From assembly GCF_009754905.2 (NCBI RefSeq), contig NZ_CP066775.1:992001-1056000 (forward strand): a stretch of DNA of 64,000 bases, read 5' to 3'. Positions 52,169-63,228 of this stretch are shown in pieces. Source of the DNA: Mucilaginibacter ginkgonis. Lineage in GTDB: Bacteria > Bacteroidota > Bacteroidia > Sphingobacteriales > Sphingobacteriaceae. The position numbers and the translations under genes were made by a program. The first letter of the stretch is position 1; each line of letters starts with the position of its first letter. The notes under the pieces are model-generated. The model saw nothing but the letters and a program-made list of their open reading frames with translations. It was not told the DNA's origin and searched no databases.

Positions 52169-52562
52169 GCCCGAATTGTTAGATGAGGTATTCGCAATCC
52201 GCCGCGAGGTTTTCGTGGGGGAGCAAAATTGTCCCCCTGAATTGGAGTGGGAGAATGAAGATGTATCTAATCATTTTTTAGCGACTATTGATGGTGAGCC
52301 CGCAGGTGCAGCCCGATGGCGCAAAACTGAAAACGGTTACAAATTGGAACGCTTTGCTGTTTTAAAGCAATTTAGAGGCAAAGGTGTAGCGCAAGAACTG
52401 GTTAAAACCGTTTTGACCGATTTGCCTTCAGATGCCGGTTACGTTTACCTAAACGCCCAGATACAAGCGGTTGGTTTATACAAGAAATTTGGTTTCGAGC
52501 AAACAGGTCCGCAATTTGAAGAAGCAGGTATACAGCATTTTAAGATGGAGCTGAAAAAGTAA
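52134..52562 (+). CDS. GNAT-family N-acetyltransferase
   Basis: A 142-residue acetyltransferase. Acetyl-CoA binding motif A is LERFAVLKQFRGKGVAQELV (R-G-K-G loop) and motif B is NAQIQAVGLYKKFGFEQTGP. FLATIDGEPAGAARWR forms the central strands. The pattern resembles ElaA/GNAT proteins of unknown substrate. The start ATG at 52134 overlaps the 3' end of the permease gene by 35 bp in another frame, so translation is probably coupled. Confidence 0.88.
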   Translation: MSQQISVKKVTEPELLDEVFAIRREVFVGEQNCPPELEWENEDVSNHFLATIDGEPAGAARWRKTENGYKLERFAVLKQFRGKGVAQELVKTVLTDLPSDAGYVYLNAQIQAVGLYKKFGFEQTGPQFEEAGIQHFKMELKK

Positions 52563-52618
52563 TGTTAGGTTAATTTGCAGTTGTGCTTCTTCGACCGTTT
52601 TAATAACCATTGCAGATC

Positions 52619-53881
52619 ATGAAACCGTACCTTATAGCTTGTCTAATTTTAATCATTGGCGCTAATGCCTTTGCTCAGCCGGACACTGTTCAAAAAGTAA
52701 ATCAAACAACCCGCAATAGTAAAAAGCAGGAAGCTAAACCTTACGTGATCATGATCTCGATCGATGGCTTTCGATGGGATTACGCTAAGAAATACAACGC
52801 AACGCATTTAGAGGATTTTGGCAGAAAGGGTGTCCACGCGAGCTCGATGCTGCCATCTTATCCATCCCTTACTTTTCCAAACCATTACGCTATGGTTACA
52901 GGATTGTATCCATCGCACCATGGCATTGTACAAAACTACTTTTACGACCGGAATTCTAAAAGCTGGTATTCATACAAAGGCAAAACCGCTGCAGAAGGTA
53001 AGTGGTATGGTGGTACGCCGCTATGGGTATTAGCTGAAAAGCAGCAGATGCTGGCCGCCAGCTTTTATTGGGTAGGATCAGAAGCGAACATTAAGAATAC
53101 TTATCCCACATATTACTACAAATACGGCGAGGCCATTGGTATACATGATCGTATCAATACTGTAGTTAACTGGCTTAAACAACCTGCAGCGCGCAGGCCG
53201 CACCTCATCACGTTTTATTTCCCCGAAGTTGACCACGCGGGTCACAAGCATTCGCCGGGAGGGAAAGAAACTATTGCAGCAGTACATTTTGTCGACTCGG
53301 CCATAAACGAACTAACCAAGGCTGTAGCTAAAACAGGATTAAAGTTGAACTACATTGTTGTATCTGATCATGGCATGACCGCCATCGATACAACCAACGT
53401 AATTCCTACACCAAAGATCGCTACGGATACCAACAAGTTTTACCGTGCCGATGAAGGTGTACTGATGCATCTGTACGCCAAACATCAGGCAGACATCTTG
53501 ACATCGTATGATGAAATCAAAGCGCAGCAGAAGGATTATAATATATATTTAAAGAATGAGGTGCCCGCAAATTTGCATTACCGCGCTGCCGATGACTGCT
53601 ATAACCGAATAGGTGACATTCTTTTAATACCTAAATGGCCTAAGACATTTAATACCAACCACAAAAAGATGGACCCCGGCGCGCACGGTTACGATCCGGA
53701 CAAGGTGATGGACATGTACGCCATCTTCTACGCCTGGGGACCGAACTTTAAAAGTCATTTAAAGATCCCCGAGTTTAGAAATGTGGAGATCTACCCAATG
53801 GTAGCCAAAATCTTAGGCTTAAAGGTTACCGACAAAGTGGACGGAACAAATGGCTTGGCTAAAGAGGTATTGAAAAGGTAA
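52619..53881 (+). CDS. Secreted nucleotide pyrophosphatase/phosphodiesterase (NPP family)
   Basis: An alkaline-phosphatase-superfamily enzyme of 420 residues in the periplasm. Signal peptide from ATG 52619, ending ANAFAQ; a TTG three codons earlier is less likely. Zinc ligands and nucleophile: SIDGFRWDY (Asp), YPSLTFPNHYAMVTG with T85 as nucleophile, YFPEVDHAGHKHSP (Asp, His), VSDHGM (Asp, His) and GAHGYDP (His). It should hydrolyse phosphodiester or pyrophosphate bonds in nucleotides. Substrate preference unknown. Confidence 0.92.
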   Translation: MKPYLIACLILIIGANAFAQPDTVQKVNQTTRNSKKQEAKPYVIMISIDGFRWDYAKKYNATHLEDFGRKGVHASSMLPSYPSLTFPNHYAMVTGLYPSHHGIVQNYFYDRNSKSWYSYKGKTAAEGKWYGGTPLWVLAEKQQMLAASFYWVGSEANIKNTYPTYYYKYGEAIGIHDRINTVVNWLKQPAARRPHLITFYFPEVDHAGHKHSPGGKETIAAVHFVDSAINELTKAVAKTGLKLNYIVVSDHGMTAIDTTNVIPTPKIATDTNKFYRADEGVLMHLYAKHQADILTSYDEIKAQQKDYNIYLKNEVPANLHYRAADDCYNRIGDILLIPKWPKTFNTNHKKMDPGAHGYDPDKVMDMYAIFYAWGPNFKSHLKIPEFRNVEIYPMVAKILGLKVTDKVDGTNGLAKEVLKR

Positions 53882-53999
53882 CGATGATTATGGACTTTCA
53901 TCTAAAACAAATTATTGTTTTATAAGTATTGCAAATATGAAACTGAAATAGTTATCATTGTTTCGCGCTCCAAAAAAAACTTTAACCTAAAATTACACA

Positions 54000-55451
54000 A
54001 TGAAAAATCTTTACAAAAGCTTTTAAGGGGCGAGATGTGTCACAACGCTTCTATTTTCTGCAATTCTTTTAATCACTTCCTGCAAAAAAGACGTAGTCTT
54101 TGATTCCCAGTCGCGACGTCAAATAAATTCAAAAACGCTGTTAGCACTAAACAACTTGCCTGCGGACAGAGTGATTAAACCAAATGAAATACCTCTTTGG
54201 CTAACCAGTAATTTTCCAGTAGAACAAATGTTGGACGTGCAGCAGGAAAACATTCAGCAAAACGTAATAAATGGCCATCATGTCATTAAATTACCGGTTG
54301 GAAAAGACGCCGCCATATTTTTACAAAAGAACATGATTCGCTAATAGCTTTTCAATACAAATGGGAAAGTGATAGCGTCAAAGGTCGCTCGAATTATAAT
54401 GGAAAGTTATTCGCATTTTCATATCAAACGCAAAAAGCTGTTTTGCTGGATATTAAAGGAACCAAGTATAATTATCACAATGTTAGGCTTAGTGGAGGAC
54501 AATCTGCATCAAAAATTAACATTCAGGATTTTGCAGTGAAAACTAATGGACTTAAAACATTGCTTGCTCAAATCTGGTGTTGGTTAACTGGTGGTACTTG
54601 GAAAGATGGCCTTTATGATGGTTTGAGCTCAAATGGTGAAGTTTTTATGGCAGGGTGTGATCCTGATGCCGATGACAACGAGGGTGGTAATTATGGAGAA
54701 CCGGGCAATTATTACGAAGGTAACCCTGGTTCTATTAACTATAATAATTCTGTTGATATTGGCGGCGGTATAACTATTGGCGGATTAAGTTATGGTGATG
54801 GTACCGCATGGGTTATCGCAAAACAAGGCCCGCTGACAGGATGCAGCTCTGATGGTACGGAATTTCAAGATCCGGATAGTGGATGCTCTGTTCAGAACAA
54901 TTGGGAACCATATGGACAGTTCATTTTCTGGATATGATAGCTATGACACCGACAATGGCGATGATGGTGATAATGATAATGAAACTGCTACAACTACCAA
55001 TTCTGCGATGCCTACATCACACATTCCCTCAACTATTATATTAGCAAACGGGAACACTGTGCAAGTGCTTTTTGGAACGACCAGCACAGACCATTTGTAT
55101 GCAGATCGATTGGTAGATTCTCGTTTAGTGACGGCTATAACAAATGCCTTAAATATTGCGGAAAGCAATGGTGCTTATATCGTGAGTATATATATCGAAG
55201 CAACAACCAATGGCACGCATACAAATGCAAACAGCAATCATTATCGTGGTACAGCCGTGGATATATCCAGGATAAACGGTATCCCACTAATTGTTCAACA
55301 TGCGTCGAAAGCAGTGAAGACATTACAGACAGCTTTTGATCAGTTACCAAATATTAGAGAAAATTTTGGTCCATATTTTAAACATAAACAGACGCTTCCG
55401 TGGACAATAGGCGGTCATGAGAACCATATTCATATTTCAATCAACCAATAA
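54000..55451 (+). pseudogene. Broken lipoprotein gene with C-terminal M15-like peptidase domain
   Basis: Three pieces, read in frames 0, 2 and 0, make one protein of about 480 residues. Piece one starts MKNLYKSF, hits TAA at 54024, and continues with a lipobox (LLITSC) and VIKPNEIPLWLTSNFP. At about 54333 the frame shifts (LQKN-DSLIAFQYKW) and continues to about 54917, where it shifts again (NNWEPY-MDSSFSGYDS). The last piece ends with NSNHYRGTAVDISRIN and GGHENHIHISIN, whose H-x6-D and H-x-H pattern is that of D-Ala-D-Ala carboxypeptidase/M15 metallopeptidases. Codon use is AT-richer than that of its neighbours. Probably a decayed, once-exported peptidoglycan-acting enzyme. Confidence 0.72.
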
Positions 55452-55456
55452 TATCA

Positions 55457-55891
55457 ATGAAAAAAATTGCATTATTATTTATCGTGCTTTGCTTGAACCT
55501 CGCAATAAAAGCTCAAATTACTACAGGTGACAAACTCCATAAAGTTAAAAGCAAAACCTTGGTTGACGTTGTTTGCAACATAGATACTACCGTTCAACTT
55601 ATTAATAATGAAATTGTCGTTAGATATTTACTAGTTCATAATGAGTATGGAAGTGCGAAAACCCCTGAAACAGATGAAGAGTCTCAACAAATTTATATTG
55701 CAGTGAGCACAGTGGATGATGCACCTGATTTAGCTCTATATGCGACTGAAAGAATGATCGCGCCTAAAATTACTTCGTTTATCTCTAAGAACAAAACCGA
55801 TTTTCTTTTGACATATGAGTATGGTATCTACAATAAAAGAAAAAGAAAAACAATAACTATAACACCAAAGGGTTGTTTTATGTCCAAGTAA
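55457..55891 (+). CDS. Small secreted protein downstream of the broken M15-like gene
   Basis: A 144-residue protein with a signal peptide (ALLFIVLCLNLAIKAQ) and an otherwise unrecognised mature part rich in beta-forming residues (VRYLLVHNEYGSAKTPETDE, YIAVSTVDDAPDLALYATER). It starts 5 bp after the M15-like stop, so the two would have been co-transcribed. A role as an immunity or accessory protein for the peptidase-like partner is inference from position. Base use is AT-rich like the partner. Followed by a terminator. Confidence 0.68.
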   Translation: MKKIALLFIVLCLNLAIKAQITTGDKLHKVKSKTLVDVVCNIDTTVQLINNEIVVRYLLVHNEYGSAKTPETDEESQQIYIAVSTVDDAPDLALYATERMIAPKITSFISKNKTDFLLTYEYGIYNKRKRKTITITPKGCFMSK

Positions 55892-55916
55892 ACTATTTGC
55901 AGCTGTTATTAAAAAA

Positions 55917-55951
55917 AAGAAAGGCTATCTGTATGGGAAAGCCTTTCTTTA
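55917..55951. terminator. Bidirectional terminator
   Basis: AAAGAAAGGCT / AGCCTTTCTTT stem (11 bp) with a 12-base loop, between the small secreted gene and the convergent carboxypeptidase gene. Confidence 0.85.
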
Positions 55952-55973
55952 TACCTGATAATATCAGAATAAT

Positions 55974-58760
55974 TTACTTTCCAGATTTCAAATACAGCTC
56001 GTTAAACAACAACCTAAACGTGCCATAGGGTTGGGCACGGAAGGTGATTTCCGGACCAAATACGTACAGCATACCTGCACCAACAGGCGCCTGGAACACA
56101 GCCACATTATTCTTCAAATATTTTTGGCCCCATGCCCAGCCGCTGCGCAAAGGCTTGTCGGCAGTGTAAGTTGCCAGTGCAACCAAACCTTTGCTTGCAG
56201 CGTCATCGCCAAATTTAAATGCCGGGCTGTTATCAAACAAAACGTCTGTTTGCGGTGCTATACCCCAGTTGGCAGGCTGGCTGTCATCGAAACTGGCGCG
56301 CAAAACACTACCCGGAATGTAGAATTTGTCGCCCGACAATGGTTTATTAGTACCGGGCTCAACAAACGCGTTGCTAACAGGTAATTTCAGCTGGTAAGCC
56401 AGGTTGGCACTGCTGCCAATGGTCACTACGTTGCCGCCTGCTTCCAGGAACGCCTTGATCTGCGGAATAGATTTGTCTGCAGTGATGCGGCCTGTCCAGG
56501 TTTTAAATTCATCAGGCAGGTTATCATTGTTTCCGCCGCGACCCCCAAAGTTGCCAAAACCACGACCATTAGGATCGGGGATGGCACCGCCTACAAATAT
56601 GATCACGTCATACTTACTCTTCAGGTCGCCTTTATCAATCTCCTGAGGATAAATGATGTGGAACGGATAGTGATAATTTTCCATCATCCAGCGTATCCAG
56701 CCTGATGGGATAGATCCGCCGTACTGATCCCAAAGCGCAATACGCGCAGGGAAGATCTTCTTGATGTCCTTTGGTGTCTTACTTGTCGAAGCCACTTTCA
56801 CACCCAAGTTTTCGTCGGCCAACAAAACAGATTTTGCACTCGCTGAATATGGAATGTAGAACGCGCCCGGGCCGGCGTCTGCAACACCGCCAACGCCTTT
56901 AGGTGCACGGTAAACCTGTATACCGGCTTTCAACAAGTCATTTACCAAGATAAACGAATGGTTTACAGCGGGGCTAAATACATATCCGCCTTTGGTGATC
57001 GCCGGCACTGCCAAAGCCGGAGCGTTTTGTAGCACTCCATAAGGCAATTTTTTAAAAGGACCGTCAAAGCCATTCAGCACACGGTCGAATTTGATACCCA
57101 TCTGGTAAGCCAAAGTCCAGCCAGCGTTGTCATACGGACGGATGGGAGGGCCTCCGGGGTATAGAAAGTCATTAGGGTGGTCTTGCGGCTCAAACATGTC
57201 CAGTACGTGCGGGCGGAATGCCTGATCGGTTTTTACCACATAGGACCCGGCCGGGTAACTTTTGCCGTCAACTTTAAAGGCTGCAGTTGCCTGCTCGATT
57301 TCAATGCCCGCGCGAACAAGCGCGTTAATGAACCTAACCACGGTTGGTATGTCAGCCTGTTCAGCAGTAATGATATAACCGCGGGCGTCACGTAGCGTTG
57401 GGTCTTTTAAAACCTGTGTATAATATTTGCCCGGCAGCATTCCACCGCGGCCGCCAACTGTCACGGCACCGCTTGCGCCGCCACGTCCGCCGAATTCGTC
57501 GGTGTTTTCTGAAGCGTTCTTTGCCGCGTCAGCTTTGTAAGCGGCATTGATAGAGTCAGAAAGTTTAGGCGACAAAGTCCAGGTGTCGCGGCTGCCACGC
57601 TCGATCGAGTTTTTACCCATCAGGTACATGTTGTACAGCATCATATCGCGCTGGCGGGCCGCGTAATTAAGCACTGCGTAATTAAGCGATACAGAATAAT
57701 CTATAGATTGCTTAAAGTGCCACGGCTGCGGCGTGATAGGGAATGGTGTGTTGCTGCTTGGTATGAGTCGTGCGGGAACCAGGGGAACCTCCGCTGGTGT
57801 TGGGCTGCCGATAATCTCAGTCAGCAAGCCCACCATGTTATGGAAATACGTTGTGGTACGCAAGCCGCCGTTCCACCAGGTGGAAAATTCGGTACCGTTA
57901 CGTTCTGTGTAACCCGGTTTGCCTTCAGCGTTTAACCTGCTGCTCATTGCCGAGCCTACAGCGTCTAAACTGGTTACCAGTAAAGGATCATAAACGTAGT
58001 TAAACGGGTCGCGGTATGGCGGGCCTGCAACCACAGAACCTGCCGGGCCTGCCTGGTGGTGATTATATACGATCTGCGGATACCACTCCAAAAATTGCTG
58101 GCGGGTAATGTTTTGCGTCTCTTTCATATTCATCATATAAAAGTCGCGGTTGTTATCATGGCCAATGTATTTCTCCCAAAGGCGCGGCACATTCATGTTC
58201 CGTTTTTTAGGGTCTTTCTCGCTCATATACCAGTTAGAAACCAGTTCCTGTCCGTCGGGGTTGGCATGGACGAACAATATGATAGAGTTGTTTAAAATGT
58301 TCATGGTCTCCGGGTCGGTGCGGGTTACAAAATCATAGGCGGTTTGTATTAGCTGGTGTGCGCCTACGGTTTCGCTGGCGTGCAATCCGCCATCTATCCA
58401 AACAATGGTTTTACCTTCGGCAGCCAGTTTATGCGCTTCGTCATCGCTCAGATTTTTAGCGCGTGCAAGCTTTTGAGAGATGGACTTATATTTTTCTAAA
58501 TTTTTAATGTTTTCAGGCGAGGAAACGATCAGCATTAACTGATGGCGCCCCTCTTCGGTAAGGCCGATATCTACGAACTTAGCACGCGACGAGGTGCCCA
58601 GCTTTCTGAAATAAGCTTCTGTCTGGGTATAGTTTGCTAATTGATAGTCGTCGCCGATATCGAAACCGAAATGTTCTTTAGGCGATGGAATGTTTTGTGC
58701 TTTTACCAACCCGCCGGTTAAAAGCAAGATTAGCGCAATTAAAGGTAATTTTTTGATCAT
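55974..58760 (-). CDS. Secreted M14-family zinc carboxypeptidase
   Basis: A 928-residue exported metallopeptidase. Signal peptide ends GGLVKAQ. Zinc ligands H127-x2-E130 (GGLHASETVG) and a third His in YNHHQAGP (234/235) define the M14 peptidase domain, about residues 35-400. A Gly-rich segment (FGGRGGASGAVTVGGRGGM) at about 418-436 leads to a long C-terminal region with beta-rich and GATase1-like segments (KYDVIIFVGGAIPDP). Such large M14 proteins are common in Bacteroidota. Substrate unknown. Confidence 0.9.
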   Translation of the reverse strand: MIKKLPLIALILLLTGGLVKAQNIPSPKEHFGFDIGDDYQLANYTQTEAYFRKLGTSSRAKFVDIGLTEEGRHQLMLIVSSPENIKNLEKYKSISQKLARAKNLSDDEAHKLAAEGKTIVWIDGGLHASETVGAHQLIQTAYDFVTRTDPETMNILNNSIILFVHANPDGQELVSNWYMSEKDPKKRNMNVPRLWEKYIGHDNNRDFYMMNMKETQNITRQQFLEWYPQIVYNHHQAGPAGSVVAGPPYRDPFNYVYDPLLVTSLDAVGSAMSSRLNAEGKPGYTERNGTEFSTWWNGGLRTTTYFHNMVGLLTEIIGSPTPAEVPLVPARLIPSSNTPFPITPQPWHFKQSIDYSVSLNYAVLNYAARQRDMMLYNMYLMGKNSIERGSRDTWTLSPKLSDSINAAYKADAAKNASENTDEFGGRGGASGAVTVGGRGGMLPGKYYTQVLKDPTLRDARGYIITAEQADIPTVVRFINALVRAGIEIEQATAAFKVDGKSYPAGSYVVKTDQAFRPHVLDMFEPQDHPNDFLYPGGPPIRPYDNAGWTLAYQMGIKFDRVLNGFDGPFKKLPYGVLQNAPALAVPAITKGGYVFSPAVNHSFILVNDLLKAGIQVYRAPKGVGGVADAGPGAFYIPYSASAKSVLLADENLGVKVASTSKTPKDIKKIFPARIALWDQYGGSIPSGWIRWMMENYHYPFHIIYPQEIDKGDLKSKYDVIIFVGGAIPDPNGRGFGNFGGRGGNNDNLPDEFKTWTGRITADKSIPQIKAFLEAGGNVVTIGSSANLAYQLKLPVSNAFVEPGTNKPLSGDKFYIPGSVLRASFDDSQPANWGIAPQTDVLFDNSPAFKFGDDAASKGLVALATYTADKPLRSGWAWGQKYLKNNVAVFQAPVGAGMLYVFGPEITFRAQPYGTFRLLFNELYLKSGK

Positions 58761-58967
58761 AAGTGTGGCCGGAAAAATGTTGATTGCCTAAATTATACAT
58801 TTACAGCTTGTTAAACTGTAACTTTTTTGAAGCACAGCACTAAGGCGGTTTTTATCCACATAACAATCCTCGTGCTAACTTATTACGTATACCGAACGTA
58901 TAATAACCTAAAGGTTAATTAAGCAATAACAAAATGTTATATTAACCGGGCCTTTTAAAACCAATTT

Positions 58968-61900
58968 ATGACCGCAAAATCTTTTACTCAAAAAGGTTTA
59001 CGCTTTTTCCTGGTAATTCTCTTGGCTACGCCTTGGGCTGTGTTTGCCCAGCCGCAGGCATTAAAGGTTGAGCACATTGGTACCCAGCAAGGCTTATCGC
59101 AGTTAAATGTAAATTGCATAATTCAGGATAGCCGCGGTTTTATGTGGATGGGTACCCGCGACGGCCTTAACCGTTATGACGGCTATGAATTTGTTAATTA
59201 CCTTTACGATGCCGGGAATAAGCACAGCATCAGCAATAATTTTATTGAAGACATTACCGAAGACCATGATGGTAACCTATGGATAGCTACCCAAAACGGC
59301 ATTGACAAGTATGACCGACGTACCAATACTTTCACACGGTTTCTCCATAATGATAATGATGCCAATACAATAAGTACCAATCTTACCAACACCCTGGCAT
59401 TGAAAGGGAATGATCTGTGGATAGGAACTCAAAAAGGAGGGCTTGATAAACTGAATATCAAAACAGGGCACATTACGCATTATTACCACCTTGATGGTGA
59501 CACCCGGACACTTAGCAATAACAACATCCACGGTTTATTGGCAGATAGCCGCGGGAGGTTATGGGTAGGCACAGATAATGGCTTGAACCTGTATAACCCT
59601 GTCAACAACGGTTTTATTAAATACCTGCATAAAGATAACGATGCCAATAGCCTGTCGGGCGATAAAATAAACTCGCTTTTTGAAGACAGTAAGCATAACA
59701 TTTGGGTTGGCACTATATCAAACGGACTTAACCGGATGAACGCCTCGGCCACTGTTTTTACCAGGTTTATCCATACCACAGACCCGCGCACGGTGTCAAG
59801 CAACAATATTTATGTAACGCGCGAAAACCTCGACGGCACTATCTGGATCGGCACGGAAAACGGCGGATTATGCGTTTACAACCCCGTTACCAATTTGTTC
59901 ACCACATTCTCGCATGACGATATAGATAACGCCAGCTTAAACGGTAACTCAGTCTACTCGATCTGTCGCGACAAACAAAATAACATTTGGATAGGTGCTT
60001 TTGGCGGTGGTATCAATCTTTTCAGGCGGAGCGTAACCAGTTTTGAGCACTACAAACACACGTTTGCTCCGGGCAGCCTTTCTAACAATTTTGTGCTTGA
60101 CATTAATGAAGATGTCAAGGGCGACCTGTATGTAGGGACAGATGGAGGAGGGCTTAACCGCCTGAACCGGGCTACAGGTAAATTCACGGTCTATAAACAC
60201 GATGATAAGGACAAGGCCAGCATAACAGGCAATTATGTTGTTTCGCTGATGCGCGACCACGATAACAACATCTGGTGCGGCACCTGGGGCGACGGCATTA
60301 GCATCTTCGACCCGGCAACACAAAAGTTCAGGTCGATGAAGCACCAGGATGGTAACACTAACTCATTGGCTAACAACAATGTGTATGCAATGGTGCAAAC
60401 GCATGACGCAAAAATCTGGATAGGCCTTTACGATGGCGGACTGGATGAATTTGACCCGTTAACCGGAAAATTTAAGCATTACAGTTACGATGCTAATAAG
60501 CCCAACAGCTTAAGCAGTAACCGCGTTATCAGTTTGTTTGAAGATAACGCCGGCAATCTCTGGACCGGAACTTATGATGGGGGCATTAATTTGATGGATC
60601 GCGAAAGCGGTACTTTTAAAAGGCTTTTTAGCGGCAAAAAATATCAGAATTTAGACAACAGCTCAATTTCTGACATCACGCAAGATAGTGACAACAACCT
60701 GTGGTTTAGCACTACAAATGGTGCAATTTCCTACAACAATACCACCGGCGCTATAAAGATCATTGATAAGCGGGCAGGCCTTCCCGGCGATGCGGTTAAT
60801 TCCATCCGTGAGGATGGTGAACACAACATTTGGATAGCCGGCAATAAGGGTTTATCCAGATATAATCCCAAAACTAACAAGGTCGAGAATTTTTCTGTAG
60901 AGGATGGTCTTCAGGGCGAAGAGTATAAACCACACTCTGCTTTTAAGAGTGCCGATGGCACCATTTATTTCGGGGGATTAAATGGTTTTAACGCGGTGAA
61001 GCCATCGCGGTTGGTTAGGTCCGGGCGTTTTTCGCCGGTTGTTATCACTCAGCTTGAAATAGCCAATGAAGTAGTAACAGCAGACCAGGGCGCCGGCTCA
61101 TCACCGCTGAAAGCTGATATAACTGAAACTACCAACCTAAAATTGTCTTATGACCAGGCCGATCTTACATTCCATTTTGCGGCGCTTGACTATGCCTCGC
61201 CAAATAAAAAAGAGTATGCTTACATTTTGGAAGGCTACGATAAAAATTGGAATCAAATAGGCCATCGAACAATAGCATCGTACACTAATATTCCGGAAGG
61301 GACTTACAAATTTAAAGTTAAATACCGTTACGCGGGCGGACAGTGGTCGCCGGAAAGTAAGGCACTTCAGTTGATAGTAACCCCACCATTCTGGCGAACG
61401 TGGTGGTTTAGATTAATTGTAGTGGCATTTTTCGGTTTTGTGATCTACGTTATCTTCAGGATCCGGGTAAATAACATTAATGACCAGAAGATAGAGTTGG
61501 AAAGCATGGTGCTGGAACGTACCGAGAAGCTAAAGCAGATGTCTGTCAACGAGCGCAAACTGCGCGAAGAATCTGAACGTGCGCGTGAAGATGCTGAAAA
61601 GGCCAACATGGCTAAAGGAACGTTTCTGGCTACCATGAGCCACGAGATACGCACGCCTATGAACGGTGTTATCGGCATGGCGGCATTGCTATCATCTACG
61701 CCTTTGGATGAAGAGCAAAACGAATATGTAGAAACCATTAAAAGCTGTGGCGATGCGCTGCTGGCAGTAATTAATGATATTCTGGATTTCTCAAAGATCG
61801 AGTCGGGCAACATGGAGTTGGATGTGCACGATTTTGATCTGCGCGACTGCGTAGAAGGGGTATTGGATGTATTTGCTGAGAAAGCGGCCAAACTTGATCT

Positions 61901-63140
61901 TGATCTGGTTTATCAGATAGATCACGATGTGCCGTCTGTTATAGCGGGTGATGCACTGCGCATCCGCCAGGTGCTGATCAACCTCATAGGCAATGCCATG
62001 AAGTTTACCACTAAAGGCGAGGTGTTCTTGTCTGTCAAAAAACTGGGTAGCGACTTGGATAACTTTGAGCTTGAGTTTAACGTGCGCGATACCGGCATAG
62101 GCATAGAAGCGAATAAGCTCGACAGGTTATTTAAGGCATTCTCACAGGTAGATTCAAGCACCACGCGTAAATATGGCGGCTCCGGACTTGGCCTCGCTAT
62201 CAGCGAAAAACTGGTGACCATGATGGGTGGCCAAATTGGCGTGACGAGTAAAGTAGGCACCGGTACTACATTCACGTTTACCATCAAAACAAAAGCGGGA
62301 GTACAAACAGGCCGCACCTATGTTAACCTGAACACTACCGACATAGAAAATAAAAAAATATTGGTGCTCGACGATAATTTCACCAACCGCAATATACTTG
62401 AAACGCAACTGCGGCACTGGAAACTGGAGCCAACCGTCGCGTCATCAGGTGATGAGGCACTGGAACTTTTAAATCAGTTACGACCGGACCTTATCATCAG
62501 TGATATGAACATGCCGGGCATGGATGGAACTGAGTTCGCGGCAGAGGTAAAAAAGATCGCGCCCGAAATTCCTATCATACTGCTCAGTTCAGTAGGTAAT
62601 GAACAAAGCCGCAGGCTGTCACACCTTTTTAGTGCCATCCTTACAAAGCCTACAAAGCATACGGTATTGCACAAGCAGGTGATAGAATTGCTTAAAAAGC
62701 AAGAATCGACAGATAAGAAAGCGGTATCAAAACCACAGTTTAGCGAAGAGTTTGCCAGAATATACCCGTTAGATATTTTAATTGCGGATGACAACGAAGT
62801 GAACCGCAATATCAGCGCGCATATTTTAAGAAAAATGGGTTACGCGCCGGATATCGAAGTAAATGGCCATGACGCCGCTAACGCTGTCATCACCAAAGGT
62901 TACGATATTGTTTTTATGGACGTGCAAATGCCGGAGATGGATGGTTTTGAAGCAACAAAGTTTATCCGCCAGCATAAAAGCAAACAACCTGTTATTATCG
63001 CCATGACTGCCAACGCGTTACCCGGCGATAAAGAAATGTGTATCAAAGCGGGTATGGACGATTACCTGAGCAAGCCCATGAAGCTCAACGACATTATCAC
63101 GATGTTAGAAAAGTGGGGTAAAAAGGTAACCGGAAAGTAA
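58968..63140 (+). CDS. Hybrid two-component sensor with beta-propeller and two receivers
   Basis: A 1390-residue one-protein phosphorelay. A signal peptide ends AVFAQ; a periplasmic propeller of two-component-regulator repeats ([26 protein letters not shown]) spans about 35-690, followed by a Y_Y_Y domain to about 800 ([27 protein letters not shown]), one membrane helix at about 812-830, a dimerisation domain with H892 ([14 protein letters not shown]), an ATPase domain with [10 protein letters not shown] and [10 protein letters not shown], and two receivers with D1179 and D1318. No DNA-binding domain follows. It likely senses an extracellular ligand, perhaps a glycan. Confidence 0.93.
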   Translation: MTAKSFTQKGLRFFLVILLATPWAVFAQPQALKVEHIGTQQGLSQLNVNCIIQDSRGFMWMGTRDGLNRYDGYEFVNYLYDAGNKHSISNNFIEDITEDHDGNLWIATQNGIDKYDRRTNTFTRFLHNDNDANTISTNLTNTLALKGNDLWIGTQKGGLDKLNIKTGHITHYYHLDGDTRTLSNNNIHGLLADSRGRLWVGTDNGLNLYNPVNNGFIKYLHKDNDANSLSGDKINSLFEDSKHNIWVGTISNGLNRMNASATVFTRFIHTTDPRTVSSNNIYVTRENLDGTIWIGTENGGLCVYNPVTNLFTTFSHDDIDNASLNGNSVYSICRDKQNNIWIGAFGGGINLFRRSVTSFEHYKHTFAPGSLSNNFVLDINEDVKGDLYVGTDGGGLNRLNRATGKFTVYKHDDKDKASITGNYVVSLMRDHDNNIWCGTWGDGISIFDPATQKFRSMKHQDGNTNSLANNNVYAMVQTHDAKIWIGLYDGGLDEFDPLTGKFKHYSYDANKPNSLSSNRVISLFEDNAGNLWTGTYDGGINLMDRESGTFKRLFSGKKYQNLDNSSISDITQDSDNNLWFSTTNGAISYNNTTGAIKIIDKRAGLPGDAVNSIREDGEHNIWIAGNKGLSRYNPKTNKVENFSVEDGLQGEEYKPHSAFKSADGTIYFGGLNGFNAVKPSRLVRSGRFSPVVITQLEIANEVVTADQGAGSSPLKADITETTNLKLSYDQADLTFHFAALDYASPNKKEYAYILEGYDKNWNQIGHRTIASYTNIPEGTYKFKVKYRYAGGQWSPESKALQLIVTPPFWRTWWFRLIVVAFFGFVIYVIFRIRVNNINDQKIELESMVLERTEKLKQMSVNERKLREESERAREDAEKANMAKGTFLATMSHEIRTPMNGVIGMAALLSSTPLDEEQNEYVETIKSCGDALLAVINDILDFSKIESGNMELDVHDFDLRDCVEGVLDVFAEKAAKLDLDLVYQIDHDVPSVIAGDALRIRQVLINLIGNAMKFTTKGEVFLSVKKLGSDLDNFELEFNVRDTGIGIEANKLDRLFKAFSQVDSSTTRKYGGSGLGLAISEKLVTMMGGQIGVTSKVGTGTTFTFTIKTKAGVQTGRTYVNLNTTDIENKKILVLDDNFTNRNILETQLRHWKLEPTVASSGDEALELLNQLRPDLIISDMNMPGMDGTEFAAEVKKIAPEIPIILLSSVGNEQSRRLSHLFSAILTKPTKHTVLHKQVIELLKKQESTDKKAVSKPQFSEEFARIYPLDILIADDNEVNRNISAHILRKMGYAPDIEVNGHDAANAVITKGYDIVFMDVQMPEMDGFEATKFIRQHKSKQPVIIAMTANALPGDKEMCIKAGMDDYLSKPMKLNDIITMLEKWGKKVTGK

Positions 63141-63228
63141 ACCTTAAGCTTTTTCCATCCCATGTCCGCCGGTCCACCAAAAATATCGGCTGGCATTTGT
63201 ATTTTACGGCACCTTATTTTACTATCCA

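Noticed and set aside
53915..54103. 62-residue frame on the plus strand
   Set aside because: It runs in the wrong frame across the start of the decayed lipoprotein gene and has no signal or domain.
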